Positions 1 through 9,673 of a stretch of 34,844 nt of DNA are shown piece by piece. Made by a program: the position numbers and the translations under genes. The notes below the pieces were generated by a model. It was not told the DNA's origin. It saw only the letters and a list, made by a program, of their open reading frames with translations, and did not search any database. The first letter of the stretch is position 1. Each line of letters opens with the position of its first letter. Source of the stretch: an uncultured Clostridium sp. (GTDB lineage: Bacteria > Bacillota > Clostridia > TANB77 > CAG-465); the NCBI GenBank assembly GCA_948470565.1, contig CAOKPF010000013.1, positions 1 through 34,844 on the forward strand. Direction: 5' to 3'.

Positions 1-403
1 TAGCTTTTTTTCGGCAAAAAGTGTCATAACTGACTTGACATTATACTATATTTTAAGTAAAATGTAAAGTTAGTGGTACAATATTCCGTACTTAGAACAA
101 AATGTTTTTGTACATTTTTGCACGTTTTTATTTTGTCTTTTTTGTACATTTATATTTGACCACTAACAATTATCAATACTTACATGGATTTTTATCTATT
201 ATTTTTTAGTTTTTTTAGAAAATATCTATAAGCCTATTTCATTTTTTAAAAGAAAGAAATACAATATCAATTGCTATTCTACACTATTTTTTCTAAATGC
301 ATACTATTCTCGTAATTTTCCATATGTTTATATATTATATCATAAAATAAAAACATACTTTGTCAAAAATTATAATATATACTAATTTATATTAATATAC
401 CAT
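1..403. other. Non-coding left end with promoter-like boxes
   Basis: No convincing gene lies here. On the minus strand there is a promoter-like pair TTTACA (68-63), 17 bp, TATAAT (45-40) that would fire leftward out of the window, probably serving a gene beyond the edge. A plus-strand pair TTGACA (35-40), 17 bp, TAAAAT (58-63) overlaps it, but no plus-strand gene follows. A second minus-strand pair TTGACA (366-361), 16 bp, TATGAT (344-339) lies just past the end of jetD. The rest is very AT-rich. Only the boxes are seen; promoter activity is inferred. Confidence 0.4.
69..167. repeat. 9-bp inverted repeat enclosing two direct repeats
   Basis: GTTAGTGGT at 69-77 is inverted as ACCACTAAC at 159-167. 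Between them, TTTTTGTACATTTTT (105-119) recurs as TTTTTGTACATTTAT (139-153), and TTTTTGTACA is followed directly by TTTTTGCACG. Such short phased repeats can be protein-binding sites, for example integrase arm or regulator sites. AT-rich chance repetition is also possible. Confidence 0.35.
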
Positions 404-1681
404 TCACTTATTAATTAAAAAATTATATAACTCTTTTAAATTTAATTCCTCGTATGCTGCTAATTTATGCTTTAACAATAATTCTTTTATTTCAAATAAT
501 TCTTCTGAATTTATACACTGTAATTTTTTTATTCTCTTATCGCTTAACAGCTCATTGGATATATTATTTACATATGTTTTCTCATCAAAATATATTAAAT
601 CTATATTATCACCATATCTTTGTTTCAACTTATCTGCAATTATTAACCCCTCTGGATCAATATCACCTGAATAATATATATACGTATTTTCTTTTACTAG
701 CATATCCAAAAGATATATTGCAGAAAGTTTAATTTGACCATATGTACATACTAAACTTACCCTTTTTGTATCTAACATACTTTCAAGCGAAGTAAACACA
801 TTTGGATTTTCAACAACTAAAACAAAATCATTATATGCTTTAACCCTGCTTACATTAGATAGATTTGAAAGTGTAATTTGAAGTGATTCATTAGTCTTAC
901 ACATACTCTCCCATATTGGGTGAATTTGCTTATTACTCGTATATCCAATTAAATTTTTGCAAAGTACCATATTAGATACATCATCAATTAGTATATTATT
1001 CATATATAAAATCTGAGATATACTCTCTGTATTATTGCTTTTTGGAAAATTACATATATATGTGAGTGCATCTATAAGTAATTTTCCAGCAATTCTATCA
1101 TAATCAAAATAGTGCGGATTTTTGGTAATATTAGCAGAAAATATGGATAATTTTTGACTGGTTTTAGGTAGATTATCTACTGCTAAACATACCATATTAA
1201 TTACTTCAAAAAAATACCTTTTATCATTATTATATAGTTCTATTACCCTTTTATACATACCCTTTTTATCAACTAGTAAACTATATATATATTCATATGA
1301 TTTTTTAGAAATATGGGCATTTAATATTTCAGAAAAATCTTTACTCTTTGTAGTTTCATAGTCTTCTTTTATTTCCCTTTTAGAAACTAACTCACTTCCA
1401 AAATATTCACTTAAAATATGTTTAAAGTCAATTCCTGAAAATCTAGTTTCATTTAGTCTTTTTGAAAATCTTACTAAATCTATACTAATGCTTTTATTCC
1501 TAGAATAGTCTTTTTTCATAAATCCAGATAGTGCTTGTCTTTCCATATTTGTTGGATTATTTATAACTATAGTGCCTGATATTTTCCCAAGAGACTCATA
1601 TTTACTTTTTGTTTTCTCCATAAATCTTGTAAAACCGATATTTGACTTAAAATAATTTAAACATTCATCAAAACATTCCAT
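404..1681 (-). CDS. jetD: Wadjet JetD, Toprim-type nuclease subunit (DUF2399-like)
   Basis: Fourth gene of a Wadjet operon. JetD is the topoisomerase VI-like nuclease that cuts circular plasmid DNA after the SMC motor JetABC has extruded it. The C-terminal half carries the Toprim signature: the glutamate motif VVENPNVF (about residues 288-295) and YYSGDIDPEGL with the metal-binding D-x-D (about 340-342). This layout fits the DUF2399/TIGR02679 class found with DUF2397 and DUF2398 partners. The longest reading frame opens at a GTG at 1696, but a GGAG sits just before the ATG at 1681, so that start (425 aa) is preferred. It lies 26 bp after jetC. Family call is strong; nuclease activity is inferred from the family. 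Confidence 0.9.
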   Translation of the reverse strand: MECFDECLNYFKSNIGFTRFMEKTKSKYESLGKISGTIVINNPTNMERQALSGFMKKDYSRNKSISIDLVRFSKRLNETRFSGIDFKHILSEYFGSELVSKREIKEDYETTKSKDFSEILNAHISKKSYEYIYSLLVDKKGMYKRVIELYNNDKRYFFEVINMVCLAVDNLPKTSQKLSIFSANITKNPHYFDYDRIAGKLLIDALTYICNFPKSNNTESISQILYMNNILIDDVSNMVLCKNLIGYTSNKQIHPIWESMCKTNESLQITLSNLSNVSRVKAYNDFVLVVENPNVFTSLESMLDTKRVSLVCTYGQIKLSAIYLLDMLVKENTYIYYSGDIDPEGLIIADKLKQRYGDNIDLIYFDEKTYVNNISNELLSDKRIKKLQCINSEELFEIKELLLKHKLAAYEELNLKELYNFLINK

Positions 1682-1707
1682 TTTTTCTCCTAACACACAC
1701 TAAAATA

Positions 1708-4700
1708 CTAATCTAACAAAACTCTCTTTTTACCATCCCATCTATATCTAAGTATTGTTACAAAATCAACATTATCTGGCTTAATAAGTTCATATATCGC
1801 AATTTGTGGTATAGTTTCATAATCTCCCCATAAAACTTGTGAATTTATAATATAATCTAACTCCAATTCAGTAAGTACTCTAAACATATCAGTTATATTT
1901 CTATCATCTACTCCGGCAAAAGCCTCATCCAAAGAGATAATTCTTAAACAATCCTTTCTTGCATTATCATATCTTGAATAAACAGATGCAAATAATGGTA
2001 TATACATAGCCATTGCCTTTTCACCACCACTAAATTTATAGAATGCATTGTTAGTAAGTTCTTTTTTCTGTTCCCCAGCCCTTTTGTAGATAAATACAAA
2101 TTCAAACCAATTTCTATAATCTAGTGCCTCTTTTATATTTGCATGAAAAGAAGCTTGTGTTCCCTGTTCTTTTGATTTACTTTCTGCCTTTGCAATTTTA
2201 CTTCTAAAATGCTTAGATATCTTTTTACTTTCATCTTCTCTTAATAAACTTGCATCAGAGTTTAATATATCAACTAATTCCTTTGTATCCATTTCCTCTT
2301 CCGTTTGTGCAGTTTTAGGTTTCCAATTTATACTAAATGATAATCCACTAGACGTATTCATTGACTCCATAAGATGGTTCATATTCTTTACCCACTCATT
2401 AGCCTTATATATCTTAGCCCTTATTTTTCTTCCAACAGTATTAGTAAGTATATCCTCAAATATTTTCCTATCCTTCTGTTCTATTAACTCTTCAAGCTCT
2501 CTTAAAGATGCTGTAACTTCATTAAATAAGACATTTAAACTTACTCTCCTACCATTTATAAAGCCTGTAATATCTTTTCTTATCTGTGTAGAAACTAATT
2601 CATTTATCTCACCAGATTCACTTTTTTGATTTTCAGTAGGTACAAAAATATCATCTATTGAAATATTTTGCTCAATTAAATCATCAGAATTTTGCATATA
2701 CTTTTCTATAAATGTACTTAAATAATAAGTTTCATTTTTCCCATCACTTTCAAAATATTTATATTCTTTAACAATATCATTAATCAATTTTTTATAAGTA
2801 TTGTCATCTATATTTTCATTAAATTTAGTTTCATCATACACATAAAATAACTCTATCTCTTTTCTTACTATATCAAATGCTATATCATTTTTTTGTTTAT
2901 ATAACGATATATTGTTCTGTAATTCTTCTACTTTTTCTTCACTTGTTTTTACTTCAATTTCAAGTGCCGTTTGTCTTTGTGTAAACTCCTTTTGAATTTT
3001 TGGAAAATCAGCAATAACTCTTTGACACTCCTCGATTTTTTTACTTAAATCTTCAAATCCCGAAGAATTTAAAAGTTCCTTTATTTCATTAACATTTGCT
3101 GTATTAACTTTTATTTTTCCTTCTAATGTATCAATTTCATATTTTAAATTGTCAATATCTAATATAACATCATCTAAATTTGACTTTAATGATATTATAG
3201 TTTCATTTTTATTAACTAAATTAGTTTGAATATTAATTAACATATAAAGCTTTTCTGTAAATTGCATTGACTTATTATACGCCTCTTTATATGCATCATA
3301 TGTAAGTGTAATATACATATCTTTTGAAACTTCTTTTGTATATTCCTTGCAATTTTTAAGCTCCATATATGAAGTTTCTACATCAATATTTTTAAGTTCA
3401 ATTTGCCTCTTCAATGAATTCATATGCAAGATTTCCTCATTTAACATTTTATATGCAACTTCCAAATCATCTTTAGAAGGAATATTTTTAAATTCTAAAT
3501 CTATAGTATTTAAAATTACATTTATACCATCTAGCTTATCATTCATACTTTTTAGTTCATCGTTTAACTCCAAAATTTTGTTTTCTAATTCTTGGATAAT
3601 TTTAAGTTTTGTATTTTTCCTAGTTTCCACACCAATAAATTGTGCCTTGTAAATAGTACTAGCTTTTCCTTTTATTATACCATTTGAATAATTACCTTTA
3701 TCATCTATACTTACTAAATATTCATTATTACTTTCATCATAAGATAATATTGACCTTAAAATTTCATCTACATATTTAACATCTATTTTCACATTTTCTG
3801 GTATCGTAATATCAAATATTGATGAAAGGTCATTTTTCATAATTGTAGGCTTTGGAACAATATATCTATCTACAAAGGCTCTATCTAGCCTCAAAGCTTT
3901 ACCTAGTTCATTTTTAGGTATTACCAAAGCATCAAGTAGTCCACTGTCAAGAAGTGCTGATTCTATATTATTCTTTACATTATCATCAACATTTTTCTTA
4001 AAATCAATTAAATTATATAGTGGCATAAATGTTATACCATTTTTAGCAAGCATTTCTCTATTAGAAATTACAGATTCTGATCTAACAGGTTCAGGTTCCT
4101 TTTTTTGCTTCCATTCTTGAATTTCTTTACTATTTTGTTCAATTTCCTCAATTTTTGCTTGAATGCTATTTTCCAGCATTAACACTTCATTTCTATATTT
4201 ATCAGACAAAGAATTTTGTACTTGTCTTACATATTGTTTTATATCATCATAAGTATATGGTTCATTATAATTATTAACATATTCAAATATTTTAAATTTT
4301 ACATCTTCTGGTATTTTTAAGTAAGTATTGTCTGCATCAAATTGTTGAAATCTATCAATAAATTCATCCTTTAAAGTGTTAAAATACTCTCTTGCTTTAT
4401 CTATTTTACTATCCAAGTTGGCTTTATCATTTTTTAATTTATCATAATCTTGTAAATTCTTTTCATACTCTCTTATATACACTTTTTCTTTTTCTAAAGC
4501 GTCTTTTACATTTTCTATTTTATTTATATAAAGTTTTAACTCTTTTTCAAAAACTGCATATTCATATAATTTGTTAATATCCTTGTTTATATCATCTAAA
4601 ACAAATGGAAATTCCTCAAATTTAAAATCTTGTGCTATATCTAACATCTCTTCAGTAATGCTTTTGAATTCTTTCTCTAATGTATAATATCTATCTAAAT

Positions 4701-5847
4701 TACTACTTATATCATTATCTAAACTTCTTTTATTATTTTGTTTTTGTAATAATATGCTATTTTTCTGTTCTAAAGTAATAGTATCACTTTTTATAGTTTC
4801 TTCTAATTTACTTATTTGTTCCTTTTTATTCCAAAGCTCGTTATCTCTAAGTCTACTTTCATTTTCTTTTGCAACTTGATATTTTGTTTCCTCATCAAAC
4901 AAATTGCTTTTTATCTTTTCTATTTGGTCTTTATTATTCTCAGTCTGTTTTTCAAGTTCTGTTTTTTGATTAATAAATTTACACAAAGAACTGTTTATAT
5001 GAGTGTAATTTTTAGCCTTTTTATACAATACAAATTTGTTATATGTATCATAATATCCAGTTAATTTTTTTAAAGCTTTCTGGCTCTTTTCCATCATTTC
5101 TAACTTGTCTTTTATACTATTCATATTCTCTATTGATTCAGATACATATCTTAAATCTTCATCTGATAACTCTTGCAATGAATTAGACATTATTTCAGTT
5201 ATTATAGATGGTTTAAAGCCCTCTTTAGATAATTTAGGTGTACGTATTTCTATCAATAATTTTATAAAATCTTGATATTCTTCGTCAGTTTCAAAACCAA
5301 ATAAACTCTCATTTACTATTTTGGCATACTCTTTTTGAGTATTTACAACCTGTCCACCCTCACCTATTCTATTTTTTAATTCCTGCTTTGTAAGTGGAAT
5401 TTTATTATTTACATCTTTGTACAGATATATATCTTTTCCAACTCTTCTTAAGTCTTTTATAACAAAGCCCCAAAACTCTACACCTTTACCCCTTTTTCCT
5501 CTTAATCCCATACCTATTGTAATGTAATTATCAGAATTTTTCTTTTTTAATTCCATATACAAATAACTTATATTTTCTTCTTTTATATTGTCCCCATATC
5601 CTAATACATAGTCCTCAATTTTCCTTGCTCTACTATTAAATGGATCTAATCTTTCAGGTGACCTATTTCCATCTAAAAGTAATGGTATAAAACTTTGCAT
5701 TGTTACAGACTTACCAGAACCATTAGTTCCACGAAGTAGCATTCTTCCATCTGCAAATTCAAACTCTTCTTCATCGTAACACCAATAGTTTATGATACCT
5801 ATTTTATTAATACTCCATCTATTTTTATCTACACTTATATTTTCCAA
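1708..5847 (-). CDS. jetC: Wadjet JetC, SMC-like ATPase
   Basis: Condensin-like (MukB-like) ATPase of the Wadjet system, about 1379 aa, matching the TIGR02680 class. Walker A GTNGSGKS is at residues 40-47. Long charged coiled-coil arms are interrupted mid-protein by a hinge-like globular stretch. The C-terminal head carries the ABC signature FSGGEKAMAM and Walker B IISLDEAFAGVD. The frame extends upstream to 5925, but that would overlap jetB by 74 bp. A GGAGG that overlaps the jetB stop is followed 9 nt later by TTG (5847-5845), giving the start MENISVDKNRW, which is preferred. JetC dimers with JetA and JetB should extrude DNA loops and sense small circular DNA; this is established for the family and inferred here. 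Confidence 0.93.
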   Translation of the reverse strand: MENISVDKNRWSINKIGIINYWCYDEEEFEFADGRMLLRGTNGSGKSVTMQSFIPLLLDGNRSPERLDPFNSRARKIEDYVLGYGDNIKEENISYLYMELKKKNSDNYITIGMGLRGKRGKGVEFWGFVIKDLRRVGKDIYLYKDVNNKIPLTKQELKNRIGEGGQVVNTQKEYAKIVNESLFGFETDEEYQDFIKLLIEIRTPKLSKEGFKPSIITEIMSNSLQELSDEDLRYVSESIENMNSIKDKLEMMEKSQKALKKLTGYYDTYNKFVLYKKAKNYTHINSSLCKFINQKTELEKQTENNKDQIEKIKSNLFDEETKYQVAKENESRLRDNELWNKKEQISKLEETIKSDTITLEQKNSILLQKQNNKRSLDNDISSNLDRYYTLEKEFKSITEEMLDIAQDFKFEEFPFVLDDINKDINKLYEYAVFEKELKLYINKIENVKDALEKEKVYIREYEKNLQDYDKLKNDKANLDSKIDKAREYFNTLKDEFIDRFQQFDADNTYLKIPEDVKFKIFEYVNNYNEPYTYDDIKQYVRQVQNSLSDKYRNEVLMLENSIQAKIEEIEQNSKEIQEWKQKKEPEPVRSESVISNREMLAKNGITFMPLYNLIDFKKNVDDNVKNNIESALLDSGLLDALVIPKNELGKALRLDRAFVDRYIVPKPTIMKNDLSSIFDITIPENVKIDVKYVDEILRSILSYDESNNEYLVSIDDKGNYSNGIIKGKASTIYKAQFIGVETRKNTKLKIIQELENKILELNDELKSMNDKLDGINVILNTIDLEFKNIPSKDDLEVAYKMLNEEILHMNSLKRQIELKNIDVETSYMELKNCKEYTKEVSKDMYITLTYDAYKEAYNKSMQFTEKLYMLINIQTNLVNKNETIISLKSNLDDVILDIDNLKYEIDTLEGKIKVNTANVNEIKELLNSSGFEDLSKKIEECQRVIADFPKIQKEFTQRQTALEIEVKTSEEKVEELQNNISLYKQKNDIAFDIVRKEIELFYVYDETKFNENIDDNTYKKLINDIVKEYKYFESDGKNETYYLSTFIEKYMQNSDDLIEQNISIDDIFVPTENQKSESGEINELVSTQIRKDITGFINGRRVSLNVLFNEVTASLRELEELIEQKDRKIFEDILTNTVGRKIRAKIYKANEWVKNMNHLMESMNTSSGLSFSINWKPKTAQTEEEMDTKELVDILNSDASLLREDESKKISKHFRSKIAKAESKSKEQGTQASFHANIKEALDYRNWFEFVFIYKRAGEQKKELTNNAFYKFSGGEKAMAMYIPLFASVYSRYDNARKDCLRIISLDEAFAGVDDRNITDMFRVLTELELDYIINSQVLWGDYETIPQIAIYELIKPDNVDFVTILRYRWDGKKRVLLD

Positions 5848-5851
5848 TATT

Positions 5852-7006
5852 TTATTCCTCCACAAACTCAAAAAATTCTTTTGGATATTTCCCTGTAATT
5901 CTTGCAAACATAGGCAATAACTCATATTCTAGTGTGTCCGAGTTATACCTTATCATACCATATTTTTTCATATATAAAATTACAGTATTTACAAAATTTT
6001 CATCTGTCATCTCTTTGTATTCTTTTGTAAATCCATTTTTACACAATTCTTTTGTATCTATTATATATGTACTTAATTTTGTACTGGTTATTTCTATTAT
6101 ATCGTCTTTTCTTCTTTCTATATTTGTATTTTTAAACTCTTCTCTTAATTTATTACATACTAAAAGTACAATATCTGATATTATTTTATTAGATGGATGT
6201 GTATCTTTAAAATTCTTAGACATATCTAACAATATATATGCACCATTTTTGTGTACTGCAAATTGTGAGTCTAAATATTTTTCAATATCTTGTGCAATTA
6301 TATTTCTGTAATTTTTTACGTACAAATAGTCTTGCTCGTTGCTAGGAGTGTTATATATTACTGCCTCAGTAAATAATCTTTTATATACCCTTTGCCTTCT
6401 TCTTGCTCCTACATCTTGTTCTAATCCTAGTTCCTCACTTTGCAATATATCAGAATAGTTTTTGCAACTAGATATATTAGTTGAAAAATTCCTTACAAAA
6501 TATTTTGATATACCTGTTACATTATACAAAACTTCTGCATCTCTGTCTTGTGCAAATCTTTGCTCATCTCCATCAAACGCTTTTATAAACGACATATTAC
6601 TTACATATTGCAATACTCGTACCATAGACTTTCTATTACTGTACAATGTAAAATCTATGGATATATCTCCGTGGTCTATATCAAAAAAATTAGTTTGTAT
6701 AAAATCAATAAGCTGTGATAATACAAATTGTTCTCCTGCTATTTTTTCTTCTAAAAACAACAACACTAACATAAATAATATATAATCTAATTTATCTGTG
6801 AAAGTTTCTATTCCCATAAATTCAGATGGTATACTTGGCAACTTTTCTAGTTTTATTAGTTTATCATTTTGTATTATTTTCCAACCTAACTTTTGTTTTA
6901 CGATTTCATTTAGTTTTCCTAAATTATCTTTTATTTTATAATATAATTCTTCATCATCAGACTTTAAAATCCAATAATTTTCTAACAATGTTTCAAATAT
7001 TTTCAT
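5852..7006 (-). CDS. jetB: Wadjet JetB, DUF2398-like kleisin partner
   Basis: 384 aa, TIGR02678/DUF2398-like. In Wadjet this subunit partners the kleisin and SMC proteins, in a role comparable to MukE. The N-terminus (LLENYWILKSDDEELYYKI, then LGWKIIQNDKLIKLEKLPSIP) matches the family pattern of a short helical start followed by a basic winged-helix-like segment. No catalytic motif is expected or seen. The ATG at 7006 follows GGGAGAAA and lies 14 bp after jetA. Its TAA stop overlaps the GGAGG that serves jetC, with only 4 bp to the jetC TTG, indicating translational coupling. The subunit name rests on position and family resemblance rather than a single diagnostic motif. Confidence 0.85.
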   Translation of the reverse strand: MKIFETLLENYWILKSDDEELYYKIKDNLGKLNEIVKQKLGWKIIQNDKLIKLEKLPSIPSEFMGIETFTDKLDYILFMLVLLFLEEKIAGEQFVLSQLIDFIQTNFFDIDHGDISIDFTLYSNRKSMVRVLQYVSNMSFIKAFDGDEQRFAQDRDAEVLYNVTGISKYFVRNFSTNISSCKNYSDILQSEELGLEQDVGARRRQRVYKRLFTEAVIYNTPSNEQDYLYVKNYRNIIAQDIEKYLDSQFAVHKNGAYILLDMSKNFKDTHPSNKIISDIVLLVCNKLREEFKNTNIERRKDDIIEITSTKLSTYIIDTKELCKNGFTKEYKEMTDENFVNTVILYMKKYGMIRYNSDTLEYELLPMFARITGKYPKEFFEFVEE

Positions 7007-7020
7007 GACTTTCTCCCTAA

Positions 7021-8508
7021 CTAGAATATCTTTAACTTAAAGGCTGGCATTGTAAGATCTCCATCTTCTGAGGTTAATACACATTCTTTATATGGTGATG
7101 GATATTCTAGTACTACATTTTTTCCATCCTCTGTTTTTATTTTTTTATCTGGCATTTGATTTGCTTTTGATATCCATTTTAATAGTGTTATACGTACCTG
7201 ATTTGATACTTTTGGCAATTCTTCTATCACTATTTGTCCATCTTTTATATATGACCTTAAAAGTTCATTTTCTTTCTGGATTTTTTCTAAATACTCTTTT
7301 CTTAACCTTTCTTTTTGCTCTTTCTTACTTACAATTGCCTCTTTACTCTTCTTTTCTTTAACCATTCTAATTCGTGGTTTTAATATTGTTTCTATTGGTT
7401 CTTCATCTAATATACTAGTATTTGTACTATCAGTTTTTCTCTCATCACTTGATTTGTAATATCTTGAATTTGATATACCAAATACAACTGAGGATAATTT
7501 ATGAGCCTCATTTATATCATCAGCCATACAAAACAATTCACATAATTTTCTATAAGCTTCTTTTCTTGTACTTACATTTCCCCTTGCTTCTGCTATTTGT
7601 GAGGCATATCTTGTTATTTTTCTTATTATATCATTTGTTATACCATATATCCTTAGAACTTCACTCTCTTTACTTCCTGTGCCTAAAAACCATTTTTTGA
7701 AATTTTCCCATTTTCCTTTATTTATTTCATTTAACAATCTATCGTCTTCTTCTTTACTTTCTAGCCTATCTATCCTTATGACTGCACTTTGTGCTATATT
7801 TATTTTTTCTAATAGCTTTAATTCTGTTTCATAATCAATTCTTTTTAAGCTATCCTCTATTACATAAGAGTTTTGTTGAAGCGATGTTATAAAATCACGT
7901 AAGTACTTTACTAATTGATTTTTATATATTATAAATTGTGTGCTTTTTATTATCTCATCTAGTTTTATATTGTAAAATGTTTTTATATAATCTTGATAAT
8001 TTTGATTTAATTTTTTAAAATTTGTATTTATACTATCCCACCAACCACTTACTTTAGATATATCACCTTCTACAATAGAAGGTATTTTTAGCACATCATT
8101 CCTTATTCTCTCAAATAATGATGGTTCTAACGATGCTCCCTCTATCCCTAGATTTTCTAACCTTATTACCATTCTTTCTATTTCTACAGCGTATGGTGTT
8201 AATTCATACCTAAATTTCCTGTTTTTAAATTCTTCTATTGTGTTTACTGTTGACGTATCTTGTATTGCTGTTAAGTTCTCCCATTCAACTAATGAATTTA
8301 AGTCAGATTCACATTGTTCTATTGTATATCCTATAAATTCATCATGTTTTTTCATTTCATTATATACATCTTCTTTGTACAACATATAATTTATCTTTTC
8401 GTGTTCTTCATAAAAAAATCTGATAATTGGTCTGTATCTTCTAGTATTTTCTGTACTTAGATATTTTGTTTCTTCTATTTGTTTTAATAATTTTTCATTT
8501 ATTTGCAT
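7021..8508 (-). CDS. jetA: Wadjet JetA, DUF2397-like kleisin subunit
   Basis: 495 aa, first gene of the operon. The opening YLSTENTRRYRPIIRFFYEEHEKINYMLY fits DUF2397/TIGR02677 proteins, the kleisin-like JetA subunit that bridges the JetC heads. It is largely helical. A highly charged segment near residues 370-420 (KKEQKERLRKEYLEKIQKENE) looks like a coiled coil. The ATG at 8508 follows AGGAAG. A strong promoter lies upstream (8569-8540), so all four jet genes are probably one transcript. The DUF2397/2398/2399 set is the class usually called type II Wadjet; I am confident of the family and less so of the type number. Confidence 0.87.
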   Translation of the reverse strand: MQINEKLLKQIEETKYLSTENTRRYRPIIRFFYEEHEKINYMLYKEDVYNEMKKHDEFIGYTIEQCESDLNSLVEWENLTAIQDTSTVNTIEEFKNRKFRYELTPYAVEIERMVIRLENLGIEGASLEPSLFERIRNDVLKIPSIVEGDISKVSGWWDSINTNFKKLNQNYQDYIKTFYNIKLDEIIKSTQFIIYKNQLVKYLRDFITSLQQNSYVIEDSLKRIDYETELKLLEKINIAQSAVIRIDRLESKEEDDRLLNEINKGKWENFKKWFLGTGSKESEVLRIYGITNDIIRKITRYASQIAEARGNVSTRKEAYRKLCELFCMADDINEAHKLSSVVFGISNSRYYKSSDERKTDSTNTSILDEEPIETILKPRIRMVKEKKSKEAIVSKKEQKERLRKEYLEKIQKENELLRSYIKDGQIVIEELPKVSNQVRITLLKWISKANQMPDKKIKTEDGKNVVLEYPSPYKECVLTSEDGDLTMPAFKLKIF

Positions 8509-8539
8509 ACTATACTTCCTATTTTTTCCATTTTATGCA

Positions 8540-8569
8540 ATTATACCATATGTTTATATAACGTGTAAA
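8540..8569 (-). promoter_or_regulatory. Promoter of the jetABCD operon
   Basis: On the minus strand, TTTACA (8569-8564) is followed by 18 bp and TATAAT (8545-8540), 31 bp before the jetA ATG. Shifting the -35 by one base (TTACAC) gives a 17-bp spacer. No clear operator palindrome is seen. Confidence 0.65.
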
Positions 8570-8693
8570 TAGTAGAGTAAAAATTTGTTGAATTTTGTCG
8601 ATACAAATTATTTGTTGAGGATTAATATAATTCTAAGATTTTTTTTATATTAATAGTTTTTTTGCTAAAATTATATCAAATTTTACATAATGC

Positions 8694-8722
8694 TTGTTTT
8701 TTTATTAGAGTTATGATATAAT
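8694..8722 (+). promoter_or_regulatory. Promoter of the gene at 8772
   Basis: TTGTTT (8694-8699), a 17-bp spacer and a perfect TATAAT (8717-8722) lie 50 bp before the ATG at 8772. It diverges from the Wadjet promoter, with about 125 bp between the two -35 boxes. Confidence 0.7.
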
Positions 8723-8771
8723 ATTTATGTAAATTATATATACTTTTATTTAATAATAAGGAGGAATTACT

Positions 8772-9212
8772 ATGGAATTTAATGATACTTTAGTAAATAT
8801 TTCAGAAAATGTTGATTTTGAAAAACAGATATGGGAGGAATTTAAACCATATTTAACAGAAATTGCAAAAAAAGACCATCCATATGGGTGTGTTGTAATA
8901 TTCCAAAACTTTAAAGATAGCTTTTATAAAGCAATAAACGATATAATAAAAAAAGATATAATTTTTTCATTACCATTTTTTATTGATGGTTTACCATCGT
9001 TTAGCTATTCTCATTCTTTTGGGCGTGTTTTAATTTGGAATAAAAAATCAAAAGATAAATACTCTCGTTTATATGTAGATATAAGTTCTTATATATTAAT
9101 AGTAACAAATACAGATGATAAAATTAACTTTGAAATAAGAGAGCTAAATAAAGATGAAAAAAGTGCGTCAGAGAGTTTATACCATCTTGAAGAACGTTAT
9201 TTTTTTACATAA
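8772..9212 (+). CDS. Unrecognised protein divergent from Wadjet
   Basis: 146 aa, not recognised. It is a soluble, mixed alpha/beta-looking protein with no signal peptide, membrane segment or cysteine cluster. The N-terminal third is acidic (KQIWEEFKPYLTEIAKK). The centre is aromatic and glycine-containing (FSLPFFIDGLPSFSYSHSFGRVLIW), and the C-terminal half reads like alternating beta strands (SSYILIVTNTDDKINFEIREL). The ATG follows an ideal AAGGAGG. It has its own promoter and a strong terminator, so it is a monocistronic unit. It is the only plus-strand gene in the left 21 kb and diverges from jetA. A regulatory or defence link to Wadjet is possible but is only a positional guess. Confidence 0.85.
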   Translation: MEFNDTLVNISENVDFEKQIWEEFKPYLTEIAKKDHPYGCVVIFQNFKDSFYKAINDIIKKDIIFSLPFFIDGLPSFSYSHSFGRVLIWNKKSKDKYSRLYVDISSYILIVTNTDDKINFEIRELNKDEKSASESLYHLEERYFFT

Positions 9213-9240
9213 TAAATAGTATATTTTAAATATTGTTTTA

Positions 9241-9277
9241 AAGAACGCTGAGTTTTTAATTTTCAGCGTTCTTTTTT
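9241..9277 (+). terminator. Rho-independent terminator
   Basis: A perfect 11-bp stem, AAGAACGCTGA (9241-9251) pairing with TCAGCGTTCTT (9263-9273), has an 11-nt loop and a T run to 9277. It lies 28 bp after the stop at 9212. Confidence 0.92.
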
Positions 9278-9623
9278 GATATATTCTTTTACTACTGTAT
9301 ACTTTATTATTAAAAATATACTAACTTTTACAACTCCAGTAGTGTTAGACATAAATTTCTGTGAACAAAATACTTTAAAATAATTTAACTTAGCTGATTA
9401 TATTAGCTTTGCGCTCTTTCAATTTTATAAAGAACACATAAAAACTACTATTGAAATTAATTAGAAATTATTTAGAATTTATAAAGAAGATAAACTAGTT
9501 AGTTACTATATTAATACCTATATCTTTTGCTCCCATGGAATTTATAGTTTCACTACTATTATTTACAAATCTAAAATAATATACAAATACGTTTTATCTG
9601 TTCTTATTACATTCCTAATATGC
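9278..9623. other. Gene-free AT-rich spacer with a possible coding remnant
   Basis: No intact gene is present. On the minus strand, about 9590 to 9495 reads open for some 31 codons (ending SSETINSMGAKDIGINIVTN, then stop) and looks more protein-like than its surroundings. It has no start codon or ribosome-binding site and is closed upstream by a stop. It may be the tail of a lost gene whose front has decayed. Otherwise I see nothing here. Confidence 0.3.
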
Positions 9624-9660
9624 AAAAAAGTAGACTTATCATTTGTTATAAATCTACTTT
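9624..9660 (-). terminator. Terminator after the gene at 9674
   Basis: Read on the minus strand, AAAGTAGA (9660-9653) pairs with TCTACTTT (9634-9627) and continues into a six-T run (9629-9624). The stem is short and AT-rich with an 18-nt loop, so its strength is moderate. Confidence 0.6.
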
Positions 9661-9673
9661 AATTTATAATTGA

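Noticed and set aside
5848-5925. Upstream start of jetC at 5925
   Set aside because: It would overlap jetB by 74 bp and precede the SMC head with unconserved sequence; the TTG at 5847 has a well-placed GGAGG and begins at the expected point before Walker A.
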